Made by a program: the position numbers and the translations under genes. From CAYRSS01 sp964426945 (GTDB taxonomy: Bacteria; Planctomycetota; Phycisphaerae; UBA1845), in the NCBI GenBank assembly GCA_964426945.1, contig CAYRSS010000018.1, positions 1 through 64,000 on the forward strand: 64,000 bases of DNA, written 5' to 3'. The notes under the pieces are model-generated. The model had not been told where the DNA came from and searched no databases. It saw only the letters and a list, made by a program, of their open reading frames with translations. Below are positions 9,158-19,200 of this stretch, piece after piece; position 1 is the stretch's first letter, and each line of letters begins with the position of its first letter.

Positions 9158-11941
9158 ATGAGTATCAATACTGCGCTCCGGCGCATCGTGTCACTATTGA
9201 GCGTTAGTATCCTCGCACTGATTGTGCCGGCGGCCGCCGTAGCACAGATTTTCGATTTCCCAATCGGCGATCACCGGGTCGAGTGGCTTGGCCTGACACC
9301 GGACGTGCCGACACGCGAAGTCACCGTCAGCGTCGACGCTTCCGCGACGATGTTGACACTCATCGTGACCAGCTACGGCTCGCCCGTCGATGTGGAGCTT
9401 GTGTGCCCTGACAGTACAAACATTACGCCGGAGTCGATAGAGGCGGTAGATGGCTGGGCAATTTGTACGGACGACTCGCCCGGCGACTCATCGATCACGA
9501 TGAATCGGCTGAATCTCCCCGGATTTCACCGCGTCATGAGTCTGCCGACACAAGGAGCCGGCGATTACCTGGTCCGGGTCGTGCTTGATCCTGCCGATCC
9601 GCCGATCGCGGTGGCCACCGTTGACCTGCGAACGGACAGCCAAGTTGCCGCGGGGCTCCTTGTTACGCCCCGAGATGTCGTCACAGGGGATTCGGTGGGC
9701 GTATGCGCAGTCGTCTTCGACGGTGCAGCGCCGGTGCAGGGTATTTCGATCACGGCGGAGGTCGGTCGTTGGCGTGAGCCAGCTACGACCGTCGTGAACC
9801 TGCTGGACGATGGTGTTGGAGTTGATCAGGACGCCGGAGACGGCCTCTACTGCGGCACAGTCGAAGCAGCGGAGCCGGGACTCTTTGTAGTCACTTCACG
9901 TTTGGCGTGGACCGAGGGACTCATGAGCTTCGATCGTTGGATCGCGAGTTCATTTTCCGTGCGGCAGCGCTGCTTCTCCGTGGCAGGCGAACTGTCGTCG
10001 GTGATGAAGGACTCCGACAATGACGGCGTCATGGATCAGGTTGTGCTTACGTTGCCGATCGATATGGATAGGAACGCGGAAGTCTCCCTCTTCGTCGAGC
10101 TTACGACGTCGACGGGGAAGAAGGTGCAGGCGCGTGGGAGTCGGATAGCCGCACCACTTTCGGGGGGACTGCACTCATTCGTTCGTGCAGTCGCGCCCAC
10201 GAGTGCATTCGACGTCGATGGACCGTATCTGGTGACTAACGTTCAGGCTTCGTGTGAAGACCCCACGGAGGGTCGCATCCTGAATCACTGGACGGACGGC
10301 GAAGGGGCTCAGACGCCGCCCTTCTCGCTGGCCGGTTCGCTCCGGCCTGCCCTCGAACTCAGCGGCAGCTTCTCGGAGGCCGTCCACGACGAAGACCCGG
10401 ACGGCGCGGGGCCGCTGGTTGGCGACGGTTACTACGACTCGCTCGTCGCCACGGTTGGCATTTATGCCAATGCGGCGCACACGTACGAGTACCGTGCGGA
10501 GTTGCTTGATTCCTGCGGCCACGCGCTGGCCGTAGCCCGCGGGAAGCAGGGGTTCGCCAAACGCCCGATCGAAAATCAACTCGTGCTCAGCTTCTCCGGA
10601 TCCGACATCGGCAGTACCGGCGTCAGCGGGCCCTACCGCGTGGGGAACCTGTCGATTCGGCATACGCCGATCCAAGCCTTCTGGCGCGAGGTCTTCGAGA
10701 CGACCGGCACCTACGCGGCCACGCAGTTCGATTCGTATGCGCCCTTCACCGACTGCAACAACAACGGCCTGCCCGATCACTGCGACATGGCCGACGGCGC
10801 GAACGATCTGAACTTCAATGACGTCCCTGACGATTGCGATCCGGATTGCAACGCTAACGGCAGGCCCGACGACTTGGATCTCTCCTATCGCGTCGCGCAA
10901 GACTGCAACGCCAACAGCATTCCCGACTCGTGCGACATCGCCTCGGCCGTGAGCGTGGACACGGATGCCAACGGCGTTCCCGACGAGTGCGAAACCGGCG
11001 CCTGCTGCGTGGGCGAGGATTGCAGCGACGGCGTCGCCTCGACCTGTGCCACGTTCGTCTGCGACGTGGCCGGCCACCTGCCCGGCAGCTTCACCGGCTG
11101 TCACGGCGACGCCGACGGCAACGGGTTCGTGCAGGTCGCCGATCGCGGTTTCATCAGCGCCGCCTTCGGGCTGACCGACGACGTGTCCATGTGCCTCTAC
11201 GACATGGACGGCAATGGCACGATCAACGCGGCCGACCGCGGCGTGGTGAGCGCCAACACCGGCCAGTGCCCGGCGCTGCCCGACTATCAGAACGGCAGCG
11301 GCCTGAACGGGGGCAACCCGGACACGCGTTTCACCCCGGCCGTGTACGTCGGCCACGGTACGAGTTGCGGAGTGGAAGGCTGCGGGCAGCAGTTGCTCGC
11401 GGGCGGGGGGGAATCGCAGTCGCAGGCCGCCGCGGCGCCGATGGGAGGCGAGTCGGCCGCTGCCATGGCAGGCTCGGCAGAAGAGGCCGAAGAGGCGGTC
11501 GGCGCCTCGGACACCTGGCTTGAAATCACTCCCGCTGCGACGCCCGGGACCTACACGGTGACGTTCCACTCAGCCTTGCCCACGCTGGACGGGTTTGTCG
11601 CCTTCATCGTCGGTGATGCGGCGACGGACGTGGGCTGCGGCGCGGGCGGCACGGCGGGCCCGGATTGGAGCGCGCCCGGGGCGTTCGCCCAAGTGATCCT
11701 CGGCGAGTCTGCCATCGGCGAGACCGCCGCCCCCGGCTTCCCCGACGCATTCCGGCGGCGCGTGATGTTTATGGGTGACAGTGAGGCCGGCGCGGAGTCG
11801 GACCCCGCCGTGCCGCTGTTCACGCTCAGCCCGGAAACCTGCGGGTCTCTGAGCGTTCAGGTGTATGCGTGGGTCGTTGACGCCGCCGGCGCGACAGTCC
11901 AGGCCGAGGCGGTCGGCGGAATCACGATATCCCAGGAGTAG
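9158..11941 (+). CDS. large secreted protein with C-terminal calcium-loop (dockerin-like) modules
   Basis: 927 residues from the ATG at 9158; a GTG four codons earlier (9146) is also possible. The signal peptide ends about residue 30 (VPAAAVAQ). Residues 35-520 look like beta-sandwich domains and include a Ca-loop-like segment KDSDNDGVMD. Residues about 525-620 hold repeats of the form DCNNNGLPDHCD, DCNANGRPDD and DCNANSIPDSCD. Next comes a dockerin-like pair, HGDADGNGFVQVADR and YDMDGNGTINAADR, around residues 650-705. A final beta-rich domain of about 220 residues follows an Ala/Gly/Glu-rich linker. The modules imply calcium binding and extracellular location. No enzyme signature was found. 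It is the last gene of the operon that begins at 5552. Confidence 0.78.
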   Translation: MSINTALRRIVSLLSVSILALIVPAAAVAQIFDFPIGDHRVEWLGLTPDVPTREVTVSVDASATMLTLIVTSYGSPVDVELVCPDSTNITPESIEAVDGWAICTDDSPGDSSITMNRLNLPGFHRVMSLPTQGAGDYLVRVVLDPADPPIAVATVDLRTDSQVAAGLLVTPRDVVTGDSVGVCAVVFDGAAPVQGISITAEVGRWREPATTVVNLLDDGVGVDQDAGDGLYCGTVEAAEPGLFVVTSRLAWTEGLMSFDRWIASSFSVRQRCFSVAGELSSVMKDSDNDGVMDQVVLTLPIDMDRNAEVSLFVELTTSTGKKVQARGSRIAAPLSGGLHSFVRAVAPTSAFDVDGPYLVTNVQASCEDPTEGRILNHWTDGEGAQTPPFSLAGSLRPALELSGSFSEAVHDEDPDGAGPLVGDGYYDSLVATVGIYANAAHTYEYRAELLDSCGHALAVARGKQGFAKRPIENQLVLSFSGSDIGSTGVSGPYRVGNLSIRHTPIQAFWREVFETTGTYAATQFDSYAPFTDCNNNGLPDHCDMADGANDLNFNDVPDDCDPDCNANGRPDDLDLSYRVAQDCNANSIPDSCDIASAVSVDTDANGVPDECETGACCVGEDCSDGVASTCATFVCDVAGHLPGSFTGCHGDADGNGFVQVADRGFISAAFGLTDDVSMCLYDMDGNGTINAADRGVVSANTGQCPALPDYQNGSGLNGGNPDTRFTPAVYVGHGTSCGVEGCGQQLLAGGGESQSQAAAAPMGGESAAAMAGSAEEAEEAVGASDTWLEITPAATPGTYTVTFHSALPTLDGFVAFIVGDAATDVGCGAGGTAGPDWSAPGAFAQVILGESAIGETAAPGFPDAFRRRVMFMGDSEAGAESDPAVPLFTLSPETCGSLSVQVYAWVVDAAGATVQAEAVGGITISQE

Positions 11942-12067
11942 GCAGGCGACGCCGAAGCGGCGTCCCGCGTGCGGGCTCCCTCGGCGCGGCGTCACCCCGC
12001 GCTCACCGCCCCCAGGCCCCGCTCCCCGCCCGTCGGCATGATGGTAACCCTCCGAAGGGGCGTGGGT

Positions 12068-12096
12068 TTGCCCACCGGCATGCCGAAGGCTAGAAT
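12068..12096 (+). promoter_or_regulatory. putative promoter of the beta-propeller/beta-helix protein gene
   Basis: TTGCCC (12068-12073) and TAGAAT (12091-12096) are separated by exactly 17 bases. The predicted start point near 12103 leaves a leader of about 60 bases before the ATG at 12165. The region before it (11942-12067) is G+C rich and otherwise featureless. Confidence 0.55.
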
Positions 12097-12164
12097 TCTG
12101 TAACGTGCGGCGCAGGACCCAGCCTGCACGGATTGGCGCTGTCGTTCTTTCCGGAAATCCCATC

Positions 12165-15100
12165 ATGTCCCGCCACTTGGCTGCCGCGTGCTGCTGCGCG
12201 CTCGTTCTCGCGACTGCCGTATCCCGAGCCGCCTTCGTATCTCTTGTGAATCTCGACACTTACGCCGGCGGAGTGCCCGCCCCGGACGATCTGGCCGGCG
12301 TAACCATCCCCCCCGGCGGCGTGGCACGGCTGGGCGTGGTGATCGAACTGCTGGATGGAACCAACTGGGAGTCGGGGTTGCCCGAGCCGAACACGCTCGC
12401 AGGGTGCTCATTCAGCTTCCGCAAGACCTCGCCCACTCCGGCCGGAGCGTTGCGCCTCGTGGATATGACGGGGACGGCCGTCAACGATCATGACCAGCCG
12501 TGGGATCAGCTGTTCAGTTCCGTCGCGGTGCTGAACTGGTTGCGCGGGCGTGAGTACCAGACCGCGCCCGCCCTCGACATCTTCTCCTTCTCAATCAGGG
12601 ATGTTCCCCCGGCCGGTGAGCAGACCCCCGTCGGCAACTCGGTCGCGGGCGCCTCCGTGATCGTAGTCGCTGAGATACTGGTCCGCGGCAATGGCGTGCC
12701 CGGCACCTGGGGCCTGACGATTCACGTGCCGGCAAGCTTCCTCAGCGGTATTGACGGAAAGCCCTACTACTACGCGGCCGATGACACCTTCGGCCACGGC
12801 CCGCTGACCCCCAACTTCGCCGGCACGTGGATCGCCCGCAACGCAACGAGTCCCCAGAACAGCTTCGTGATCGAGGTCACCGACGGCGTCCTCGATTGTG
12901 ACGGCAACGGCGTTCCCGATGCCGAGGAATCCGGCCGCGCGGACTGTGATCAGAACGGGATCCTTGACGACTGTGACGTCGCGATCGGATTCGCGGATGA
13001 CTGCAACGCCAATGGCCGCCCGGACCTTTGCGACATCTCGGAGAATCCGGCCCGCGACTGCAACGGGGACCAGCAACTCGACCTCTGTCAGCCGGGGGCG
13101 AGCGATTGCGACGCGAACAGCGTCAGCGATATGTGCCAGATATCCGAGGACCCGCTGCGGGATTGTGACACCGACGGCATTCTCGACACGTGTCAGGGCT
13201 TGATCACGGATTGCGACGGGAACGGCATCAACGACGAGTGCGAGCTCGCCGCGAACGAAGACGCCGACTGCGATCATGACGGGATCCTCGATCTCTGCCA
13301 GCCGCCGCCGTGCGGCCGAGCCTGCGACCTGCGCGCGGACGAGCGGATCGACAGGCCCTTTGACATCTCGGCCTGGCTTCGCCATGTCGCCATGAGCGGA
13401 GACACGATCGTCGCCACCAGCGAACTGGCCGCCTTCATTTTCCGGCGGGAGAACGGCACCTGGAACCAGGTGCACAGGTTCACGGTCCCCACCATCTACG
13501 CGAACAGTTTCCGCTATCCCACGGGGACAATCCTGGGCGATACGGTGTTTCTCAGTCTGCGCAGGGCGGGGAACTGCGCGTCCGCACAGGATCCTGAGTG
13601 CGCACTGATTGTCCGGTTGCGGCCCACTTCCGACGGTTGGGAGGAGGACGTGTTCCCCGCGCCTCGCTACTCGACGAGCAGTCCCGTGCCCGCCTCGCCT
13701 TATCGCCCCCCGCACGGCCTGATCGCGCTGTCTGAGGAGCTTCTTCTCATGGGCCAGCCGGAAGCGCCGGTCGCCGGACTGGAAGGCGCGGGCGCGGTGC
13801 AGCTGATCCAACTCATCGACGAGGTCTGGCAGCCGGTGGCGACCCTCACCTCCCCTTCGCCGGCAGCGGGCGATGGATTCGGTACAGGCATCGACCTTGA
13901 TGATGGCACCCTGCTCGTGACCGCGCCGGGCAGTGACGCCGGATGCTTGCCCTCCGCCGCTTGCGAGTTGGGGGCGGGTTACGTGTTCTCCTTCGACGGC
14001 GGCGCGTTCACCCATGAGGCCACCCTGATCCCTGAACCTGTGTCCACCTTCACACTGGCCGGCGAGCGCTGCGCGCTGCGTGGCGATGTGGCGGTCCTGG
14101 GCGCACCTGCCGGAGAGGCGGCATTCGTATTCCGCCGCATCGGGGATCAATGGCGATTCGACGGCAAGCTGCAGAAACCCAACACCTTCCGGAACGCGCC
14201 GCCCGCATTCGGCGGCAGCGTCGCGATCCTCGATGGCGCGGTCATCGTCGGCCGGCCGTACGATCCGCTTGGCGGCCTTGAGGTCGGCGCGGTCTACGTG
14301 TTTCGTCGTCACGAGCGCCTCGCAATACCGTGGCGCGGCGAGACGAGGCTCATCGCCATCCAGCCTGAGAGCAACGAGCGGTTCGGTGCGGCGATCGCCT
14401 CGGATGGCGCACGGCTCGTCGTCGCCTCCCACACGCCCGCCGGCCAGAATCCCTCGCTGTCCAACCTGGCCGACATCCACCTGTTTAACACGCTGACGGA
14501 AACATGCATCCCCGATGGCGTTGGCGGGTTCTGCGCCGTATCCAACGGTCGCCCGGCCGACTGTAACGACAACGGCGTGCCGGATGGCTGCGACATCATG
14601 CTGGGCGGACTCGCTGACTGCGACAGCGATGGCGTGCCGGATGAATGCGAAGTCGACTGTGACGGCAACGGCATGCCGGATGAGTGCGAGTTGGCAGTCA
14701 ATCCGTCCCTGGACCAGAACCATGACGGCATCCTCGATGCGTGCACCGTCCTCTACGTCCGCGCCGGCACCGGGGGCTTGAACCACGGTACGTCATGGAG
14801 TAACGCGTTCCTGTCGCTCAAGACATGCCTGGACTTTGTCCACAACAACCCCACCGCTGTCAGCGAGGTGTGGGTCGCGGCCGGAACGTACAAACCCACG
14901 AACAGCGTCGACGCGATGAACAGCCTCGTCATCCCGGGGGGGCTCCGGCTTCTCGGCGGCTTTGGTGGTTGGGAAACTGCGGCGCACCAGCGTGATCCGG
15001 CCGCCAATATTACGATCCTCAGCGGTGACCGTCTGGGCAATGACGGGCCGGGCTTTGCCAACCGTAGCGACAACCATCGCCACGTCATCACCATGGACGG

Positions 15101-16097
15101 CGTCGGCGGCGACACGGTGATCAGCGGATTCACCATCCGCGCCGGCGAGGCCCTTTCCAGCGGGGATGCGGCGCTTGGTGGCGGCATGTTGCTCACGCAG
15201 AGCTCGCCGGTCATCGCCGACTGCGTCTTCGAAGGCAATCGCGCTTCCGCACGCGGCGGAGCGGTCTACACCCTCGGCGGCTCGCCGCACTTCATAAACT
15301 GCCGTTTCGTCAACAACCACGCCGGCAGCAGTGGCGGCGCCGCGGCCAGCGTCGGCGGCGCTCCCGAATTCTTCGGCTCCGTCTTTCATGGCAACACTGC
15401 CGCAAGTGGCGCGGCCGTGCACGCCGAGGGTGGCGCGCTGGCGCTCACCAACTGTACGCTCGCCTACAACACCGCGACGATCGGCGGCAGCAGCGCCTTG
15501 GTCTCTGCTGCCTTCGACCTGCGCAACAGCATTCTCTGGGGCAATGCCGCCAACGAGACCACCGACCAGTCAGCCCAATTCCACCATGATTCCGGTCCGC
15601 TCATGATCAGTCACTCGATCATCCAAGGCTGGACCGGCGGCCCTGGCGCCTTTTCGGCCGATCCGAACTTCCTCGATGCAGCCGGCGAGGACACGGTCCT
15701 CGGTACGATCGACGACGATCTGCGCCTTGCCGCGTATTCGCCCGCTGTTGACGGCGGCGACACGGCAGCACTGCCAGCCGACGCGGCCGATGTCGATGAC
15801 GATGCGGACACGACCGAGCCGATCCCGCTGGATGCGGCCGGCGCAGCGCGCGTCTTCGGCGCGTGCCCGGTCGACATCGGTGCCTACGAATTCGACAGCG
15901 CCCGGGCGGCCGATATCGACGGAGACTGCCGGGTCGCGCTCGACGAATACGCGTTGTTTGCAGCGTGCCTGAACCTCTCAGGTCCCGGGCAGCAGCCGTC
16001 CAACCCGCTTTGCCAGGCGGCCTTCGACACCGACGCCGACAGCGACGTGGACTTGCGGGACTTCGCCCGCTGGCAGCCGACCATGGCAGTGCCGTAG
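12165..16097 (+). CDS. giant secreted protein: calcium loops, FG-GAP-like propeller, right-handed beta-helix, dockerin-like end
   Basis: 1310 residues from the ATG at 12165, preceded by GGAAATCCCATC, the same leader pattern as at 5552. A GTG twenty codons upstream is unlikely because the signal peptide starts at this ATG (MSRHLAAACCCALVLATA). Residues about 243-385 carry eight or so Ca-loop repeats (for example DCDGNGINDECEL). Residues about 390-790 contain propeller blades with FG-GAP-like motifs (GDGFGTGIDLDDGTLLVTAP). Three more Ca loops follow. Then comes a right-handed beta-helix with Pmp-like GGG/NN motifs (GGMLLTQSSP, FEGNRASARGGAVY). The last 60 residues form a dockerin-like pair (DIDGDCRVALDEY, DTDADSDVDLRDF). 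It is exported and probably surface-associated; function unknown. The transcript may continue toward the GH38 gene, 116 bases downstream. Confidence 0.82.
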   Translation: MSRHLAAACCCALVLATAVSRAAFVSLVNLDTYAGGVPAPDDLAGVTIPPGGVARLGVVIELLDGTNWESGLPEPNTLAGCSFSFRKTSPTPAGALRLVDMTGTAVNDHDQPWDQLFSSVAVLNWLRGREYQTAPALDIFSFSIRDVPPAGEQTPVGNSVAGASVIVVAEILVRGNGVPGTWGLTIHVPASFLSGIDGKPYYYAADDTFGHGPLTPNFAGTWIARNATSPQNSFVIEVTDGVLDCDGNGVPDAEESGRADCDQNGILDDCDVAIGFADDCNANGRPDLCDISENPARDCNGDQQLDLCQPGASDCDANSVSDMCQISEDPLRDCDTDGILDTCQGLITDCDGNGINDECELAANEDADCDHDGILDLCQPPPCGRACDLRADERIDRPFDISAWLRHVAMSGDTIVATSELAAFIFRRENGTWNQVHRFTVPTIYANSFRYPTGTILGDTVFLSLRRAGNCASAQDPECALIVRLRPTSDGWEEDVFPAPRYSTSSPVPASPYRPPHGLIALSEELLLMGQPEAPVAGLEGAGAVQLIQLIDEVWQPVATLTSPSPAAGDGFGTGIDLDDGTLLVTAPGSDAGCLPSAACELGAGYVFSFDGGAFTHEATLIPEPVSTFTLAGERCALRGDVAVLGAPAGEAAFVFRRIGDQWRFDGKLQKPNTFRNAPPAFGGSVAILDGAVIVGRPYDPLGGLEVGAVYVFRRHERLAIPWRGETRLIAIQPESNERFGAAIASDGARLVVASHTPAGQNPSLSNLADIHLFNTLTETCIPDGVGGFCAVSNGRPADCNDNGVPDGCDIMLGGLADCDSDGVPDECEVDCDGNGMPDECELAVNPSLDQNHDGILDACTVLYVRAGTGGLNHGTSWSNAFLSLKTCLDFVHNNPTAVSEVWVAAGTYKPTNSVDAMNSLVIPGGLRLLGGFGGWETAAHQRDPAANITILSGDRLGNDGPGFANRSDNHRHVITMDGVGGDTVISGFTIRAGEALSSGDAALGGGMLLTQSSPVIADCVFEGNRASARGGAVYTLGGSPHFINCRFVNNHAGSSGGAAASVGGAPEFFGSVFHGNTAASGAAVHAEGGALALTNCTLAYNTATIGGSSALVSAAFDLRNSILWGNAANETTDQSAQFHHDSGPLMISHSIIQGWTGGPGAFSADPNFLDAAGEDTVLGTIDDDLRLAAYSPAVDGGDTAALPADAADVDDDADTTEPIPLDAAGAARVFGACPVDIGAYEFDSARAADIDGDCRVALDEYALFAACLNLSGPGQQPSNPLCQAAFDTDADSDVDLRDFARWQPTMAVP

Positions 16098-16213
16098 CCG
16101 AACGGCTCCTGCCTGCGGTTCTCGGCGGCCGCGGTTTGACCCCGTCCCCCGCCCGGCCCACACTACCGGCGCGGCGGCCCCGGGCCGCCCCCATCCAACC
16201 CGGAGACTCCCCC

Positions 16214-19200
16214 ATGCGCAGCCGTCGATGGCGGCCTGTGGCGGCGCTGATCGCGCTCGCCGCGGCCGCGCCGGCGCTGCGGGCTGACGAGCCCGCCGCC
16301 CGCTACGACCTCTCGAAGGACAAGGTCCTCTACTGCGTGGGCTATGCCCACCTCGATACGCAGTGGCGGTGGGACTTCTGCACCACCATCGACCGCTATC
16401 TACGCGACACGCTCGAGCACAACTTCGACCGCTTCGACAAGTACCCGGGCTATGTCTTCAACTTCACCGGCTCGGTCCGCTACGAGATGATGAAGGAGTA
16501 CTACCCCGAGCACTACGCCCGCCTGCGCGAGCATATCGCCGCCGGGCGGTGGCACGTGTCGGGCTCGTCGGTCGACGAGGGCGACGTCAACGTCCCCTCG
16601 GCCGAGTCGGTCATCCGCCAGGTGCTCTACGGCAACCAGCTGTTCCGGCGCGAGTTCGGCAAGGAAAGCCTCGACTTCATGCTGCCGGACTGCTTCGGGT
16701 TCCCCGCGTCGATGCCGTCGATCTGGGCCCACTGCGGCCTGAAAGGGTTTTCGACGCAAAAGCTCACCTGGCGCTCGGCCGTGGGCATCCCCTTCAAGGT
16801 CGGCGTGTGGGAGGGGCTCGACGGGCGCGGGGTCATCGCCGCGTTTGACCCCGGCCCCTACGTCGGCGGGATCAAGGGCCGCGTCGACCTCAACGACACC
16901 TGGGCACAGCGCGTCGAGACCAACGGCGAGAAGTACGGCGTCTTCGCCGACTATCACTACTACGGCGTCGGCGACATGGGCGGCGCCCCGCGCGAGGAGG
17001 ACATCGCCAACTACCTCGCCAGCATCGACAACCCCGACAGCCGGTTCAAGGTCGCCCTCACCTCGTCGGACCAGATGTTCCGCGACATCACCCCCGAGCA
17101 GGCGGCGCGCCTGCCGCGGTACAAGGGCGACCTGCTGCTGATCGAGCACTCCGCGGGCACGCTCACCTCGCAGGCCTACATGAAGCGCTGGAACCGCAAG
17201 AACGAGCAGCTCGCCGATGCCGCCGAGCGGGCCGCCGCGGCCGCCCACTGGCTCGGCGGGGCGACGTATCCGCGTGAGAAGCTCTACCGAAGCTGGGTGC
17301 GGGCGCTGGCCAACCAGATGCACGACATCCTGCCGGGCACGAGCATCCCGCGGGCGTACCGCTATTCGTGGAACGACGAAATTGTGGCCCTCAACGGCTT
17401 CGCGGCGGTGCTCACCGACGCGGTGGGCGCCGTCACCCGAGGGCTCGATACCGCCGTCGAGGGTGCGCCGCTGGTGGTGTACAACCCGCTGGCCATCGAG
17501 CGCGAGGACCTTGTCGACGTCGAGGTGTTCTTCACCACCGGGGCGCCCGAGCGGTTGGCCATCTACGATCCGGCGGGTGCGCCGGTGCCGTCGCAGGTGC
17601 GGCCGCACACGAACCACTCCGTCGTGGTGACCTTCCCCGCGCGGGTGCCGCCGCTGTCCTGGTCGGTGTACACGCTTCGTCCGGGTCGCGACGAACCGCC
17701 GGCCACTTCGGCCCTGCGCGTCACCGAGCGCACGCTGGAGAATGAGCACTACGTCGTCACCCTCAACGACGACGGCGACGTCGCCGGCATCGTCGACAAG
17801 GCGCAGGGCGGCCGCGAACTGCTCGCCGGGCCGGCGCGGCTCGTGTTCACCTATGAAAAGCCCGAACAGTGGCCCGCCTGGAACATGGACTGGGCCGACC
17901 GGCAGAAGCCGCCGATCGACATGGTTCGCGGCCCGGCGAAGGTGACCGTCGTCGAGCGCGGCCCGGTGCGGGTCGCGCTGCGCGTCGAGCGCGAGGCCCG
18001 CGGGTCGATCTTCGTGCAGGAGATCCGCCTGACCGCGGGCGACGCCGGCCGGCGCATCGAGTTTCACAACGAGATCGACTGGCAGTCGGCCGAGTGTGCC
18101 CTGAAGGCGTCCTTCCCCCTCGCGGCGTCGAACCCGAACGCGACCTACAACTGGGAAATGGGCACCATCGCCCGCGGCAACAACGAGCCGACCAAGTTTG
18201 AAGTCCCCTCGCACCAGTGGTTCGACCTGACCGACGCCTCGGGCTCCTTCGGCGTGTCGATCCTGGAGGACTGCAAGTACGGCTCGGACAAGCCGACGGA
18301 TAACGAGCTGCGTCTGACGCTGCTGTACACGCCGGGCGTGCGCACCGGGTATCTCGATCAGCACAGCCAGGACTGGGGGCGCCACGACATCACCTACGCG
18401 GTGTACGGCCACGCCGGCGACTGGCGCGACGGCCGCACCGAGTGGCAGGCCCGGCGGCTGAACCAGCCGCTGCGGGCGTTCTTCGCGGCGCCGCACGCCG
18501 GCGGGCTGGGCCGGCGGTTCTCGCTGATGAGCGTCAGCACGCCGCAGGTCGACGTCCGCGCCCTCAAGCTGGCGGAGGAGAGCGAGGATCAACTGATCGT
18601 CCGGGCGCAGGAACTGTGGGGGAAGGCGGCGGAGGACGTGGCGATCTCGTTCGCCTCTCCCGTCGCCGAGGCGTACGAGGTCGACGGGCAGGAGCGCCGC
18701 ATCGGCCCCGCGACGGTGCGTGAAGGGCGCCTGGTCTTCGCGATGACCCCCTACAGCCCAAAGAGTTTCGCAGTCCGCCTCGCCGAGCCGCCGGTGCGCC
18801 TGGCCGCGCCGCGCTCGGTGCCGGTCGTGCTGCCCTACAACGTCGACGTGATCAGCCACGATGCGAATCGCGCCGACGGCGCCCTCGACGCGGAGGGTCG
18901 TACGTTTCCCGCAGAGATGCTCCCGCCGGTGGTCGTCAGCGAAGGGATCGAGTTCCGCCTCGGGCCGTCGGCGGATGGACAACTCAACGCCATCGCCTGC
19001 AAGGGACAGACGCTGACGCTGCCGCCGGGTGATCACGACCGTCTCTACCTGCTGGCGGCGGGCGCCGAGGATGTCCGCGCGACAATCCGCATCGGCGATC
19101 AGGCGGTGCAGGGCGGCGTGCAGGGCTGGACCGGATTCATCGGCCAGTGGGACGATCGCGAGTGGGAGCGCGAGTGTGAAGAGGTGGACTTCCGGTGTGA

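Noticed and set aside
12591..14786. Antisense open frame of 731 codons opposite the propeller/beta-helix protein
   Set aside because: Repetitive Val/Ala/Arg text mirroring the Ca-loop repeats; the plus-strand protein has a signal peptide and domains.
15863..16213. 117-codon upstream extension of the GH38 frame
   Set aside because: It overlaps the end of the preceding gene; the ATG at 16214 begins a proper signal peptide.
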